Notes: generated from the letters alone by a model not told the origin. 64,000 bases of DNA from Bacillota bacterium (GCA_023412915.1 JAEZRE010000024.1:1-64000), one strand, 5' to 3'. Positions 48,518-59,078 are shown, counted from the stretch's first letter. Numbers and translations: made by a program.

Positions 48518-49636
48518 ATGAAGCTAAAAAATTATCGCAAAAAGTTAATATTGATATCTCTATTTCCTTTGGCTTTGCTCCTGTATCTGCTCACGGCCCG
48601 TATGCCGGGTGTGATCGAGTATGCGTTCGCGAGAGGCCTGAATAAATGGTTTACCGAAGCGCTGAGCCTGTTTACAGGATTAGTTCCCTTCTCCGTGGCG
48701 GAGTTCGGATTGCTTTTCCTGACAGTACTCGCACTGTTCCTGTTGATTATTGGAATCATTAATGTGATCAGGTCTAAAACCGGCAGATTGAAATGCCTGC
48801 TCGAGTATGTTCTCGACGTTCTGGCAGTCGTAAGCGTGGTCTATTTTATACTCACGGTCACATGGACGCTCAATTACAACAGGCTTTCGTATGCGGAAAT
48901 TACCGGTCTGGACGTGCGCCCCGCCTCGGTAGACGAGCTTGCCGAGGTATGCGACGGCCTGATCAACCGGGCAAATAGCCTAAGAAGCTTGGTCCGTCAG
49001 GATTCAGACGGAGTTATGGCTCTTTCCGGGAGCATCCCGGAGGTCTTCAGCCATGCGAAAGCCGGCTACGAGGTAGCGGCAAGAACAAATCCCGCCTTGT
49101 CCGGTACTTACGGACGTCCGAAACCCGTGTTTTTCTCGGAAAAGATGTCCTATTCGGGCATAATAGGAATTTACTGTCCGTTTACATGCGAAGTGAACGT
49201 CGACGTGGCGATAGCGCACTATTCGATCCCCTCGACAGTTTGTCATGAAATGGCCCACCAGCACGGGTTTGCCCGGGAGGATGAGGCAAACTATATCTCC
49301 TATGTCACCTGCAGCTTGAATCCTAATGCCGATTTTCAATATTCAGGTACCATGCTTGCATTGATCAGCTCGATGAATGCCTTATACGCTCATGATAAAG
49401 ACAGGTTCAATGATTTGAATAAAAAAATCAGCGATAGTGTTCATAGGGATATGAGGGCGGATGCACTCTACTGGCAGAAGCATAAAGGCCCTGTGCAAAA
49501 CACCGTCACATCCCTCAACGACGCCTATCTGAAGGCTAACAGGCAGACTGACGGCGTTTACAGCTATGGAAGAATGATCGACCTGTTGATTGCGCAATAC
49601 CGAAGGGACCACAGCGTCGTCCCGTTGGTACCTTGA
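48518..49636 (+). CDS. DUF3810 membrane protein with HExxH-like motif
   Basis: A 372-residue protein with about three N-terminal transmembrane helices and a large outer domain. The zinc-peptidase-like CHEMAHQHGFAREDEANY motif lies near residue 245. The family is annotated DUF3810 and is widespread in Clostridia; a metallopeptidase role is plausible from HEMAH but I know of no demonstrated substrate. AGGAG precedes the ATG. It is isolated on the plus strand. Confidence 0.88.
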   Translation: MKLKNYRKKLILISLFPLALLLYLLTARMPGVIEYAFARGLNKWFTEALSLFTGLVPFSVAEFGLLFLTVLALFLLIIGIINVIRSKTGRLKCLLEYVLDVLAVVSVVYFILTVTWTLNYNRLSYAEITGLDVRPASVDELAEVCDGLINRANSLRSLVRQDSDGVMALSGSIPEVFSHAKAGYEVAARTNPALSGTYGRPKPVFFSEKMSYSGIIGIYCPFTCEVNVDVAIAHYSIPSTVCHEMAHQHGFAREDEANYISYVTCSLNPNADFQYSGTMLALISSMNALYAHDKDRFNDLNKKISDSVHRDMRADALYWQKHKGPVQNTVTSLNDAYLKANRQTDGVYSYGRMIDLLIAQYRRDHSVVPLVP

Positions 49637-49788
49637 TGCTTGTCCGCCGGTGCTCCGGTTCGAGTATCCGCTTAACCTCCGGCATATATTTTGCCATTTT
49701 TTACCTAGCTAAGGTATAATTAAATAAACAGTAGTTATTCATAGCTTGCTTCGCTGCGGCATTAGTTCCGGTAAATGGGGTGTCCAAC

Positions 49789-51516
49789 ATGAACTGTAAA
49801 AATTGTAATGCTGAATTGGAAGAAGGCATGGAACGTTGTCCGGTGTGCGGGGTGGAAGCCGGCCTTAAAAATACTGAACAACGAAGCAATAAAAAATTAT
49901 GGATCGCAGCTGCCATCGCATCGGCAATTATCCTTGCCCTGGCAATATCGCTTATTATCCTCGATCCCGGAGGGATCGCCCGGCAGAGCATACTTTCATC
50001 GGCTGCAAAAACGCCCGAACCGCTTAGGGGCCTGTTCTATGTCAGGAACGGCATATTGCGTCATACCTCCATAGATTCGATCTCACCCAGGGAGATAGTG
50101 CAGTATGACCTCCCTCCCCAGTGGAGAACCGTATTTGCAATACAAGAAAGCGAAGACGGAAGGCGTTTTTTTTATCCGAAGGATATCGACAATACCAAGC
50201 CCAACTATTGCGCTGATATTTACTGCTATGATCTGACGTCCGAAAATCCCGAAGAATTTAAGATCGGTTCGGATATAAACAATTATACGATCAACCAGGA
50301 TGGGTCAAAAGTATTTTATTTAGTAGACAAAGCCCTCTATGTAAGCAACTTGACAGGATCCGATGAAATCGCAGCAAATGTATGCAGATTTTTTATCGAC
50401 AAAAAAGGTGCCCGGCTGATCTATGAAACCTTTGACGGCCGGCTGGTTCTTTATGCTGGCAAAAATAAGGCAAAGGCTATCGGCTCGGGTTTTGTGCTTC
50501 AGTATGTATCGTCGGATCTCAATACGGTTTATTATATGAAGGACGGCAGCCTCTATCTGCTGAAGGACGGTAAAGACGTCCGAAGGCTCGATTCCGGTGT
50601 CGTATCCATTTCAAACCTATATGCGGACGGCTCGTTTTATTACCTGAAAAAGAACCCCGCAAACACGTTAAATAGCCTGTATTACTACTCGGACGGCCGA
50701 TCGGCCAAAATCAGCGAAAATTGCGACAATACATGGGGCGATGAAGCCCACAGGGTACAACAGGTATTGGATTCCAAGGCCTCCTATTGCGGGAGTGACA
50801 GACCGCTTCTGGTCTATTCACAACCGGCGGCCGGCACGGCAGTTACGGCTAATGGCACCGGCCCCGCTGAGCTCTATGTTTGCAGCGGCTCCAAAGTGCT
50901 TGGGAAAATCGGGGATGAAAAGCCGGAGCTTTTGAAGTACGACGCCGGGAACAATAAAATATATTACGGTGTCAATCACAATGAAGATCCGTTTCTGTAT
51001 GATCTTTACTGTGTGACAACAGCTGGCGAAAAAGCCTCCGAAGCCGTGAAGCTTGCCGAGGATGCAGACTTTTTCGGTATCCTGCCCGGCGGGGACGTTG
51101 TATATCTTAAAAGCGAAAGTGATTCCCCGGGAAAAGACCTGTATGTCAACAGCGAGAAGATAGATAGCTTATCAGAGATATTGGAGCCGCTGAAAAACGG
51201 CACAGCATCCTTTGCATCCTTTGCATATGCAGATAACATAAGCAGGGCTGACCACACCTTCACACTGAAGCTTTATCAGGATGGAAAAGTAGCGGAGCTG
51301 GCGGATGACGTGACGTTTTACTCATGCTCCTATTATAACAACAGTGTCGCCTATCTTGTTCGGAAGGGCAAAAGAGCGACTACCGGCGGGCTTTTTCTGT
51401 ACGACGGCGCTAAGGCAGGCCAGCCTGTCGATACGGAGGTAAATGCAATAATCCCGCCGATGGAAAACCAATATTACAGCTATTGGGACGACCAACCGAC
51501 CCATGACATTGAATAG
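49789..51516 (+). CDS. Zinc-ribbon, single-pass membrane protein with beta-propeller-like ectodomain
   Basis: A 575-residue protein. An N-terminal zinc ribbon (CKNCNAELEEGMERCPVCG, 3-21) precedes one transmembrane helix (about 38-62). The large outer region has repeated four-stranded units (DGSKVFYLVDKALYV, LNTVYYMKDGSLYLLKDGK, GNNKIYYGVNHNEDPFLYDLY), looking like a six- to eight-bladed propeller. The ATG at 49789 is preferred over a GTG at 49780. Such zinc-ribbon membrane proteins are common in Clostridia; ligand unknown. Confidence 0.75.
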   Translation: MNCKNCNAELEEGMERCPVCGVEAGLKNTEQRSNKKLWIAAAIASAIILALAISLIILDPGGIARQSILSSAAKTPEPLRGLFYVRNGILRHTSIDSISPREIVQYDLPPQWRTVFAIQESEDGRRFFYPKDIDNTKPNYCADIYCYDLTSENPEEFKIGSDINNYTINQDGSKVFYLVDKALYVSNLTGSDEIAANVCRFFIDKKGARLIYETFDGRLVLYAGKNKAKAIGSGFVLQYVSSDLNTVYYMKDGSLYLLKDGKDVRRLDSGVVSISNLYADGSFYYLKKNPANTLNSLYYYSDGRSAKISENCDNTWGDEAHRVQQVLDSKASYCGSDRPLLVYSQPAAGTAVTANGTGPAELYVCSGSKVLGKIGDEKPELLKYDAGNNKIYYGVNHNEDPFLYDLYCVTTAGEKASEAVKLAEDADFFGILPGGDVVYLKSESDSPGKDLYVNSEKIDSLSEILEPLKNGTASFASFAYADNISRADHTFTLKLYQDGKVAELADDVTFYSCSYYNNSVAYLVRKGKRATTGGLFLYDGAKAGQPVDTEVNAIIPPMENQYYSYWDDQPTHDIE

Positions 51517-51670
51517 CTGAACATTGGGATGTCCAGTAGATCTATGACATTCGATAGCTGCTGAAATGAGGGTAAACGGCTGCCCGATAAGAAAATCACA
51601 GCAAATTGTACCACAATATATTATCACCTTCATATGATGCATTAGCTATTAAAACCATTGGTGGTTCACT

Positions 51671-52375
51671 ATGCTGATCGATACGAAAATAGGCGATGTC
51701 AACGGCGACCTGGTGCTGGACATTGTTTATCTGACCGGTGATATAGTTGAAGGAAATCCTTATTATCAGAATATCAAAATTATAATAGAAGACGGAAGGA
51801 CCAGATACAGATACACCGTACCGCTTCCCCCTCCCTACAATATCGGCGCGGATCCGTGGATATTCCTCGGAGGCTTCACTAATGACAAGGCGCAGGATAT
51901 TTTTGTTCCCTTGCCCCTAAATAACAGAACCGTTTACTATATCGTCTCTTTCCTGAACAACCGGCCTATTTTTATTCTTACACCCGATATATATCCCGAA
52001 AATTATGAGATGCTATCTAAAGAGCTCGACTTTTCGGTAATCTACAGGGACTTTTACAAGGTCGATATCACCAGCCCGAAATTGAATCAGACCATAACTC
52101 TTGACGTAAGCAACAGAAAGCAGGAATATGAAGGGGTAATATACAACAAGGACAGTACGCTCATCAAACCGTTCAAAGGCTTCGTCACCTACTCTCCATT
52201 CCTGTATCCCGTAAAATCCAACGGGAACGAGCCTCTGAGGCTGATGGCAATGGATGATATCGCCGGAACCTCCCATGTAGACTCATTAGGCGAACTGGTC
52301 TACTATTTTAAATACGATACACCGCGGCAAGCATGGGTTCTTGATCCGAAGCTGGCACAAGTATTAATCCAGTAG
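51671..52375 (+). CDS. FG-GAP/VCBS-like repeat hypothetical protein
   Basis: A 234-residue protein with no signal peptide. The N-terminus GDVNGDLVLDIVYLTG is a calcium-binding-type FG-GAP/VCBS segment, and a second DxAxD-like strand pair follows (FTNDKAQDIFVPL). Similar short proteins are found in spore-forming Firmicutes without assigned function. GGTGG precedes the ATG. It is probably independent of the upstream gene, 154 bases away. Confidence 0.65.
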   Translation: MLIDTKIGDVNGDLVLDIVYLTGDIVEGNPYYQNIKIIIEDGRTRYRYTVPLPPPYNIGADPWIFLGGFTNDKAQDIFVPLPLNNRTVYYIVSFLNNRPIFILTPDIYPENYEMLSKELDFSVIYRDFYKVDITSPKLNQTITLDVSNRKQEYEGVIYNKDSTLIKPFKGFVTYSPFLYPVKSNGNEPLRLMAMDDIAGTSHVDSLGELVYYFKYDTPRQAWVLDPKLAQVLIQ

Positions 52376-52390
52376 AGGAAATAATACCAT

Positions 52391-52419
52391 TTGTTTAGTT
52401 TACATAACGCTGATATACT
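52391..52419 (+). promoter_or_regulatory. Promoter of the SLH-domain protein gene
   Basis: TTGTTT (52391-52396), 17-bp spacer, TATACT (52414-52419), about 40 bases before the AAGGAG and ATG at 52467. Confidence 0.55.
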
Positions 52420-52466
52420 TCACCTTATTGAAAGCAAAAACTATTGGTCTTAATAAGGAGGCTGTA

Positions 52467-53891
52467 ATGAAGTTTAAAAGCGTTATTAACAAGGCGCTTT
52501 CAGGCGTCTTGATCGCCGGAGCGCTATCGGCTGCGATTTCATTCGGACCCGTCAAAGCGGTGACTGTATCTTTCAAGGACATTAGCTCCGTTGCTGAATA
52601 CGCAAAAGCATCCGTTTCCGCGCTCGCAGACGACAACATTATTTCAGGGGACAACGGCTACTTTCACCCGCTTGCTACCGTAAAGCGCAGTGAAATGGTC
52701 AAAATGATAGTCAACGTGCTGCATCTTGACATTTCAAACACGCCCGAAACACCCACGTTTACCGATGTTCCCGCGACCAACTGGGCTTTTCCCTACGTAG
52801 AAGCGGCATATAAGGCAGGCATAATCGAAGGCATCTCCCCGACCGTCTTTGGCGCCGACAGGAAATGTACGCGTGAAGAAATGGCCAGCATGTATGTTCG
52901 CGCTCTGGGACTCAAGGACAGTGATCTGAAGGGAAATCAGCCGTATATGTATGTTAACAGGCTGACGGACAAAAACAGCATAGCTTCATGGGCAAAGGAT
53001 AACGTCGAGTTTGCGATGTCTACCGGGATAATGCAGGGGGATGGCGCCGTGTTCGGAGCAAAAATGCCGGCTCAACGCCAGCAGGCAGCGGTCGTAACGG
53101 AAAGGTTCCTGACCGGCACTGTTGCTATCGGCGAATTAGCGGATAAATTCAAAGGCGAAGCGATCTATCCCGAGCTATACAGCGCAATAAAGGATAATAT
53201 CCGGAAGTTTAACGGAAATGTCGATATGAACCTGAAAAATGATATTAAAGACAGCAGCGGCAACGCAATCAGCAGTATATCCATGGGCATGAGCGGAGCC
53301 GTGGCGGCTGATACTGCCAAAAATATCATGAATTTCGATATCGGCTATAATCTGGGTATCGATTCCATGGGAACCTCTATAAGCACTAAATTCAAGGTCA
53401 TCAAGGTTGCTGACAAGTATTACGTACAGTATCCGGGCAGCGATGCCTGGAGCACTATGAGTGCGGAAGACATGCAGGAGCTAGGCGCGACGCCCGCGGA
53501 CATGGGCGGTGATTCACAACTGCTGCTTGGCTACTACAGATATGCGGACATCAGCAAAGAGGCAGTCAGTGATTTCAATGGCGTCAGCGCGGTCAAATAT
53601 ACAATGACCTTCAAGCCTGATGCGCTCAAGGCCATGATGTCGGCTTCATCTGAAGGTGAGGCGGAAGACGGGGACGTCTTCAATCCTGCGGACATGAAGA
53701 ATGTTACCGGCAATGTCGTGGTATATCTGAATGACAAGAACCAGGTGATTTCCGAGTATATTAAAATTGTAGCGGATGTGAAGGATGAAGCAACCGGCTC
53801 CTATTCCAATGTAAGTAACATTTTGACCGCTGATTACAAAAGCAGCGAAACACCTGTGGTTATAACCGCTCCTGTAACTACGCAGCAGTAG
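52467..53891 (+). CDS. S-layer-homology domain surface protein
   Basis: A 474-residue exported protein with a signal peptide ending near SFGPVKAV and three SLH motifs: FKDISSVAEYAKASVSALADD, FTDVPATNWAFPYVEAAYKAG, and NRLTDKNSIASWAKDNVEFA, each followed by a GxxxFxP/R-type turn. SLH domains bind pyruvylated cell-wall polymers, so the protein is wall-anchored. The C-terminal half (about 200-455) is a beta-rich domain resembling LolA/DUF6612-type lipid-binding folds. AAGGAG precedes the ATG. Ligand unknown. Confidence 0.9.
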   Translation: MKFKSVINKALSGVLIAGALSAAISFGPVKAVTVSFKDISSVAEYAKASVSALADDNIISGDNGYFHPLATVKRSEMVKMIVNVLHLDISNTPETPTFTDVPATNWAFPYVEAAYKAGIIEGISPTVFGADRKCTREEMASMYVRALGLKDSDLKGNQPYMYVNRLTDKNSIASWAKDNVEFAMSTGIMQGDGAVFGAKMPAQRQQAAVVTERFLTGTVAIGELADKFKGEAIYPELYSAIKDNIRKFNGNVDMNLKNDIKDSSGNAISSISMGMSGAVAADTAKNIMNFDIGYNLGIDSMGTSISTKFKVIKVADKYYVQYPGSDAWSTMSAEDMQELGATPADMGGDSQLLLGYYRYADISKEAVSDFNGVSAVKYTMTFKPDALKAMMSASSEGEAEDGDVFNPADMKNVTGNVVVYLNDKNQVISEYIKIVADVKDEATGSYSNVSNILTADYKSSETPVVITAPVTTQQ

Positions 53892-53973
53892 TGGGACCGG
53901 GGATTCGCTTACAACCATCAAGCACTGATTTAAGCTATAATGCACCAATTTGAATAAAGAGCTATCCGTAAAT

Positions 53974-54038
53974 ATGCTCTCTTTAAAGCAGACTGATAAA
54001 GTAAAAAACATCAGAAAGCTTTAAAGGGAGCATTTTTA
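53974..54038 (+). terminator. Terminator after SLH-protein gene
   Basis: A 16-bp stem (ATGCTCTCTTTAAAGC with GCTTTAAAGGGAGCAT, one G-U) with a 28-base loop that contains a smaller CTGAT/ATCAG stem, followed by TTTTAT. Confidence 0.8.
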
Positions 54039-54150
54039 TGATGAAATGACAACAGAACAAATCTTCTATGGACAAACTTTTCGAACGTGTCGATAAAATA
54101 ATAGTACGATTTTATTCTTATATTCAAGTTTGAACCATATGAGGTTGAAT

Positions 54151-55035
54151 ATGAATCCTAAATACACAAATTCCGCAAGATACAAGTGCCTCGAATATTT
54201 AAAAAAACACTCTGTGGATCTGTACCTTTTATATTGCGGGATGGAAGAATGCGATCCTAGCCATTATTATGGTCCGATAGCACGCACAGAATTCCTCCTT
54301 CATTATGTCCTCAGCGGAAAGGGTAGGTTTGAAGCCGACAAAAAAACCTACTACCTTGGGAAGCATGATGCCTTCCTCATTTACCCTGATGAAATGACTT
54401 TTTACCAAGCTGATGAGGATGATCCATGGACATATATCTGGATAGGTTTTGGAGGAATAAAGGCGGAAACATGTCTTAACTATGCATCCTTTAGCAGGGA
54501 CAACCGAGTTTGTCAATTCAACTGTGAGGATATACTGTTAGATTGCGTAAAAGGGATACTCAATGCAAGTCAATTAACCTATGCCAATGATTTAAAAAGA
54601 GAAGGGTATCTTTTTATGTTTCTATCATCATTAATTAATGAAAAGCATAATGCCACCGAAAACGGCAATGTTCATGATTACCCGTACCAGGTATATGTTG
54701 AGCACGCTCTGGAATTTATTGATCATAATTATGAGAAGGATATAAAGGTAAATGATATTGCCAACTATATAGGCATAGACCGGAGTTACCTGACCAATAT
54801 TTTTAAAAAGACCATGAATATGTCCCCACAGCAGTATCTTGTTAATTACAGATTGGACAAGGCCTGCGGGCTTTTGAGAAATACATCGTTACCTGTGAGT
54901 GAAATAGCCTCAAAGGTAGGATATGACGATCCGCTCTCTTTTTCAAAGGTTTTCAAAATGTTCTTCCAGGTGAGCCCAAAGATATACCGTACTCAAAACG
55001 AACTGCTGGACCATTCAAACAAAAAAGGTATATAA
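54151..55035 (+). CDS. AraC-family transcriptional regulator
   Basis: A 294-residue regulator: N-terminal cupin sugar-sensing domain (HYVLSGKGRFEADKKTYYLGKHDAFLIYPDE) and C-terminal double HTH (IKVNDIANYIGIDRSYLTNIFKKTM, VSEIASKVGYDDPLSFSKVFKMFF). ATG at 54151 with GAGGTTGA is preferred over upstream in-frame starts. Its stop is two bases from the convergent alpha-galactosidase stop. It is probably the activator of the alpha-galactoside operon, through the direct repeats at 60621-60651. Confidence 0.92.
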   Translation: MNPKYTNSARYKCLEYLKKHSVDLYLLYCGMEECDPSHYYGPIARTEFLLHYVLSGKGRFEADKKTYYLGKHDAFLIYPDEMTFYQADEDDPWTYIWIGFGGIKAETCLNYASFSRDNRVCQFNCEDILLDCVKGILNASQLTYANDLKREGYLFMFLSSLINEKHNATENGNVHDYPYQVYVEHALEFIDHNYEKDIKVNDIANYIGIDRSYLTNIFKKTMNMSPQQYLVNYRLDKACGLLRNTSLPVSEIASKVGYDDPLSFSKVFKMFFQVSPKIYRTQNELLDHSNKKGI

Positions 55036-55036
55036 G

Positions 55037-57247
55037 CTACATTTGCTTTAGATAATACAAGGCTGAAGAAAAATCGGCACCGTTCGCACAAAAATCACTG
55101 TCATCTATGACTATACCTATATTCATCAACTCATCACCATAATATACTTTCCGCATGTCACCGTTAATAATATAGCGCTTATTGTTATCAAGCCCAGCCA
55201 GCTTAAACCTTCTCCACCCCTCATTCGGACTGTTTAAAATCTTGTAATAAGCCGCAATTGCTTCAGTCCGGTCCCCGGAAACTATGACCCATGATGCAAT
55301 GCCGCCGGTAAAAGGGCTTGAGATCCTGTAAAGATCTCCCTTATGCATTAGTTCTCTGTGTAATTTGCAGAACTCTACCTGCTCCTTGATCTTGTTCTTC
55401 TCATTCTCGGATAAAACAGTAAGATCCAGTTCATATCCAAAAACTCCGTAAAAGGCTACATTTGCCCTTGTTTCAATCGGTGTGATTCTTCCCACCTGTT
55501 GATTCGGCACGGCAGATACGTGGGCGCCCATGGAGCTTACAGGGTAAACAATACTTGTCCCATACTGTATCTTAAGCCGTTCGACAGCATCGGTATCGTC
55601 ACTGGTCCACGCCTGGGGCGAATAATACATGATTCCCGGATCAAACCTGGCTCCGCCGCTTGAGCACGACTCGAAAAGTATGTATGGGAACCGGCTTATC
55701 AACCTTTCGTACAGGTTGTATACCCCAAGTATATATTCATGGAAAACCTTCCCCTGATCCTTCCCTTCTTTGGCCGAGGAAAAGCATTCGGTGATGTAAC
55801 GGTTCATATCCCATTTTACATAGGATATTTTTGCGCTGCCTAAAACCTTTTCCATCAGCGAGTAGATATAATCAACCACTTCTTTTCTGGAGAAATCCAG
55901 TACATACTGATTTCTTGAAGGGGAGGCCTTTTTTTCAGGCGAGCAGATAATCCAATCAGGATGCGCCCTGTATAAATCGCTGTCTTTATTTACCATCTCC
56001 GGTTCAAACCAAAGGCCGAATTTCATCCCCAGAGCTTCTATTTTATCTGCCAACCCTTCGATTCCGTTCGGAAGCTTTTTGAGATTTCTCACATACCAGT
56101 CGCCCAAGCCGGACTTGTCATTGTCACGTTTACCAAACCAGCCGTCATCGAGGACGAACAATTCCATTCCCAAATCTCTTCCCGCTTTTGCGATACCCAG
56201 TATCTTTTCCTCTGTGAAATCCATCCCGGTAGCTTCCCAGTTATTTATCAGGATCGGCCTTGCCATGTCTCTCCATTGACCGCGTACCAATCGGCTGCGG
56301 AATAATTTATGGTATGTCTGGCTCATACTGTTGAGGCCTTTGTCTGAATAGACCAATACCGCCTCCGGCGTCTGAAAGTCCTCAGAACTGTGTAGCGGCC
56401 ATTCAAACGTATCAGGATGGATCCCCAGCATGACACGGGTCATATCGTGCGTATCGACCTCAACCTGTTCAAGGTGGTTACCGCTGTATATCAGGCTTAA
56501 ACCATACACCTCGCCTGACATCTCATCGGTATTCGGCCTCTTCAGAGCGATAAAGGGATTATGTTCGGCGCTGCTTATCCCCCGCATGCTGTAAATTGCC
56601 TGAATTCCCTGCTCGAGCTTCCTGCTTTTCAAATATCGCTCCCTTGCCCATGCTCCTGATAACTGCAGCATTTCAAAATTGTCGTCAGGTAAATCGATAC
56701 TGGCGCTCATCGCCCTTTCCAGGACGACAGTATTCTTACCCCTGTTGATAAATTTCGCGTTCCTGGCTATCACTGGATAATCTTTAAAGACTGTATAACT
56801 AAGAGTCAGTTCAACCTCGATTACTTTATCATATAAGACTATCTCCAGTGTTTCCGCTTCATTTTCGTTTTCCGCATACGTGGCCGGAAGACCGGCAAGC
56901 TTCTTCTTCCCCTGAAAAATTGAATGGGACTCGTATTCGAAACAGGTTATCCTGCTTCCGTTTTCCTGTTTTATTTCGAATGCAGGATATCTGAAATCAG
57001 TCGTACCAAATGAGGGATATTCCTGCATCGTGTGCTGTAGTGAAAAGGAGTAATCCCCTTCATAAACATAGGCTGCAAGAGATCTCAGACCGCCTTGCAG
57101 CAGGTAGGAAAACGAATCCTTATCATGAATTGATTTTCCAAAATACAAATTCCCTAACTGCCTGTTCGGCAGAATTTTGATTATATAACTTACCTTGCCA
57201 TTATCAATATGGAATTCTTCGGAGTTTTTATGATAAATTATTGGCAT
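55037..57247 (-). CDS. Alpha-galactosidase, GH36
   Basis: A 736-residue cytoplasmic enzyme releasing alpha-linked galactose from melibiose and raffinose-type sugars. GH36 signatures: NNWEATGMDFTEEK, FVLDDGWFGKRDND, nucleophile Asp in VKWDMNRY (about 478) and acid/base Asp in WTSDDTD (about 549), with C-S-S-GGARFD before it. No signal peptide, so substrate is imported first. AGGAGAG precedes the ATG. It is the last gene of the sugar ABC operon. Confidence 0.95.
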   Translation of the reverse strand: MPIIYHKNSEEFHIDNGKVSYIIKILPNRQLGNLYFGKSIHDKDSFSYLLQGGLRSLAAYVYEGDYSFSLQHTMQEYPSFGTTDFRYPAFEIKQENGSRITCFEYESHSIFQGKKKLAGLPATYAENENEAETLEIVLYDKVIEVELTLSYTVFKDYPVIARNAKFINRGKNTVVLERAMSASIDLPDDNFEMLQLSGAWARERYLKSRKLEQGIQAIYSMRGISSAEHNPFIALKRPNTDEMSGEVYGLSLIYSGNHLEQVEVDTHDMTRVMLGIHPDTFEWPLHSSEDFQTPEAVLVYSDKGLNSMSQTYHKLFRSRLVRGQWRDMARPILINNWEATGMDFTEEKILGIAKAGRDLGMELFVLDDGWFGKRDNDKSGLGDWYVRNLKKLPNGIEGLADKIEALGMKFGLWFEPEMVNKDSDLYRAHPDWIICSPEKKASPSRNQYVLDFSRKEVVDYIYSLMEKVLGSAKISYVKWDMNRYITECFSSAKEGKDQGKVFHEYILGVYNLYERLISRFPYILFESCSSGGARFDPGIMYYSPQAWTSDDTDAVERLKIQYGTSIVYPVSSMGAHVSAVPNQQVGRITPIETRANVAFYGVFGYELDLTVLSENEKNKIKEQVEFCKLHRELMHKGDLYRISSPFTGGIASWVIVSGDRTEAIAAYYKILNSPNEGWRRFKLAGLDNNKRYIINGDMRKVYYGDELMNIGIVIDDSDFCANGADFSSALYYLKQM

Positions 57248-57293
57248 AATGCTCTCCTGTGTCTATCGTATGTTGTATAAAATATCACCACTC

Positions 57294-58124
57294 TCACATG
57301 GTAATACCGGACCTTGCTACGCTTTGAATGAATTGCTTCTGGAAAAATACATATATCAATACCATGGGCCATATAGCCAGACATGAAGCTGCCATTAGCA
57401 ACGGGTATTTGACATGATAACCGCTTTGGATCCTTGCGAGAGCAGACGCCAAAGTGGCAGCATTTGCATCCGAATTGACAATTAACGGCCACATCAATTC
57501 CTTAAAGGCAAATAGTACAGTGAATATGCTCAGCGCTACCAAACCCGATTTTACCAATGGAAGCATGATCCTCACGAATGTCTGCCCGATATTGCACCCG
57601 TCAATTTTAGCCGATTGCTCCATCTCCTTGGGTATACCCTTGAAAAACTGCCTTAGGAGAAAGGTACCGAATGCGGATACCAGCCCCGGAAATACAAGGG
57701 CGAAAATTGTATTGCGGGCGCCCAGCTTATCGATCATAAGGTACTGGGGTATTATAAAAATCTGAGTAGGTATCATCATTTGCAGAAGCACCAGGCCAAA
57801 GAAGAAATCCCTTCCCGGGAATTCAAGCCTTGCAAACGCATAAGCTGCCATGGAGCTGAATAGCAGTGCGCAGGCTACCCTGAGCAATACTGTTGAAAAA
57901 GTATTTAAATAGAGTATCAAAAAATTATTCTGCAGAATCGCTTGTATATAGCTGTCGATTCTCCATTGCACCGGGAATATGACGAACGGATTCATAGAAG
58001 TGGCTTCCGTTTCCGTTTTGAAAGAGGTGAGCAGCATCCAGACAAATGGCAGGATCATGCCGCAGGCGCCGATGATAAGAAATATATGAACGATTAAATT
58101 GTTACCTCTGTTTTTTGTACGCAT
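57294..58124 (-). CDS. Sugar ABC transporter permease (CUT1, MsmG/MalG type)
   Basis: A 276-residue permease with six helices and the EAA motif EQSAKIDGCNIGQTFVRIMLPLVK. ATG at 58124 is chosen because AGGAGGAG precedes it; the frame runs upstream into the F-type permease gene. Second membrane subunit of the importer; no ATPase subunit is encoded here, so a shared MsmK-type ATPase elsewhere is expected. Confidence 0.93.
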   Translation of the reverse strand: MRTKNRGNNLIVHIFLIIGACGMILPFVWMLLTSFKTETEATSMNPFVIFPVQWRIDSYIQAILQNNFLILYLNTFSTVLLRVACALLFSSMAAYAFARLEFPGRDFFFGLVLLQMMIPTQIFIIPQYLMIDKLGARNTIFALVFPGLVSAFGTFLLRQFFKGIPKEMEQSAKIDGCNIGQTFVRIMLPLVKSGLVALSIFTVLFAFKELMWPLIVNSDANAATLASALARIQSGYHVKYPLLMAASCLAIWPMVLIYVFFQKQFIQSVARSGITM

Positions 58125-58135
58125 TTGCTCTCCTC

Positions 58136-59038
58136 CTAATCTAAATAGTTGACCCATTTTTTCTGCAGCTTGACCTGAACAGCCGTTATTAACATTATTA
58201 CTACTAGCAGCAGCATTACGATAGCTGAGCCGTAACCCTTGTTCAAATATTTAAAGGTGTTGTTATAGAACAGGTAAACCATGGAAACAGTCTTGTCATA
58301 GGAAGGGCTTGTTACTTCAACCATCATGTATACCGTATCAAACACCTGCATGCACTGGATTATCGAGGTCACTATAACAAAGAACAGAGTGGAAGAGATC
58401 ATAGGGACCGTTATTTTGAAAAATTGAGCCAGAGGACCTGCGCCATCTATATTCGACGCTTCATAATATTGATCCGGTATTTCCTGAAGCCCCGCCATAA
58501 GCAGTACCATATTGTACCCGACGGTTGACCATATACCGATCAGTGCAATTGAAAATATTGCAATACTGGGATTGTCAATCCACTTTACAGGCTGGATACC
58601 CAGTTTTTCAAAAACGTAATTGAATAGTCCGAAATTACTATTGTACAACCATCTCCAAACCATGGTAACAGCAGCGGGCGTAGCTACTACCGGCAAAAAA
58701 TATACGGCCCGGTAAAAATGTCTTCCTTTCAACTTATTATTGAGTAAAACGGCTAACAGCATAGCAAGTATGACACTGCCGGGTACCACAAGAAGGGTAT
58801 ATTTCAAGGTGTTAAGCACAGAAAACCACACCTGGGGGTCATGAAGCATTTTTGTGTAGTTCTCTGCTCCGACGAATATATTCCCCTTGCCGAAATCTCC
58901 GCTTTTGAAAAAACTCAGATAAAACGTTTGAATTGCCGGGAAAATATTTAGAACTAAAAGTCCAATGACCGTGGGGGCAATTAAGAACCAGCCCCAGAAC
59001 CATTCGTTAATTTCCGTCTTGCGGGTTCGTCCATACAT
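58136..59038 (-). CDS. Sugar ABC transporter permease (CUT1, MsmF/MalF type)
   Basis: A 300-residue permease. Helices begin at NEWFWGWFLIAPTVIGLL, and the EAA motif reads YEASNIDGAGPLAQFFKITVPMI. ATG at 59038 with GAGGGGAT upstream is preferred; the more upstream ATG at 59086 would lie inside a stable hairpin. It lies 11 bases before the second permease gene. Confidence 0.92.
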   Translation of the reverse strand: MYGRTRKTEINEWFWGWFLIAPTVIGLLVLNIFPAIQTFYLSFFKSGDFGKGNIFVGAENYTKMLHDPQVWFSVLNTLKYTLLVVPGSVILAMLLAVLLNNKLKGRHFYRAVYFLPVVATPAAVTMVWRWLYNSNFGLFNYVFEKLGIQPVKWIDNPSIAIFSIALIGIWSTVGYNMVLLMAGLQEIPDQYYEASNIDGAGPLAQFFKITVPMISSTLFFVIVTSIIQCMQVFDTVYMMVEVTSPSYDKTVSMVYLFYNNTFKYLNKGYGSAIVMLLLVVIMLITAVQVKLQKKWVNYLD

Positions 59039-59078
59039 ATCCACATATCCCCTCTGCTTTGATGTGTCTAAATCAATG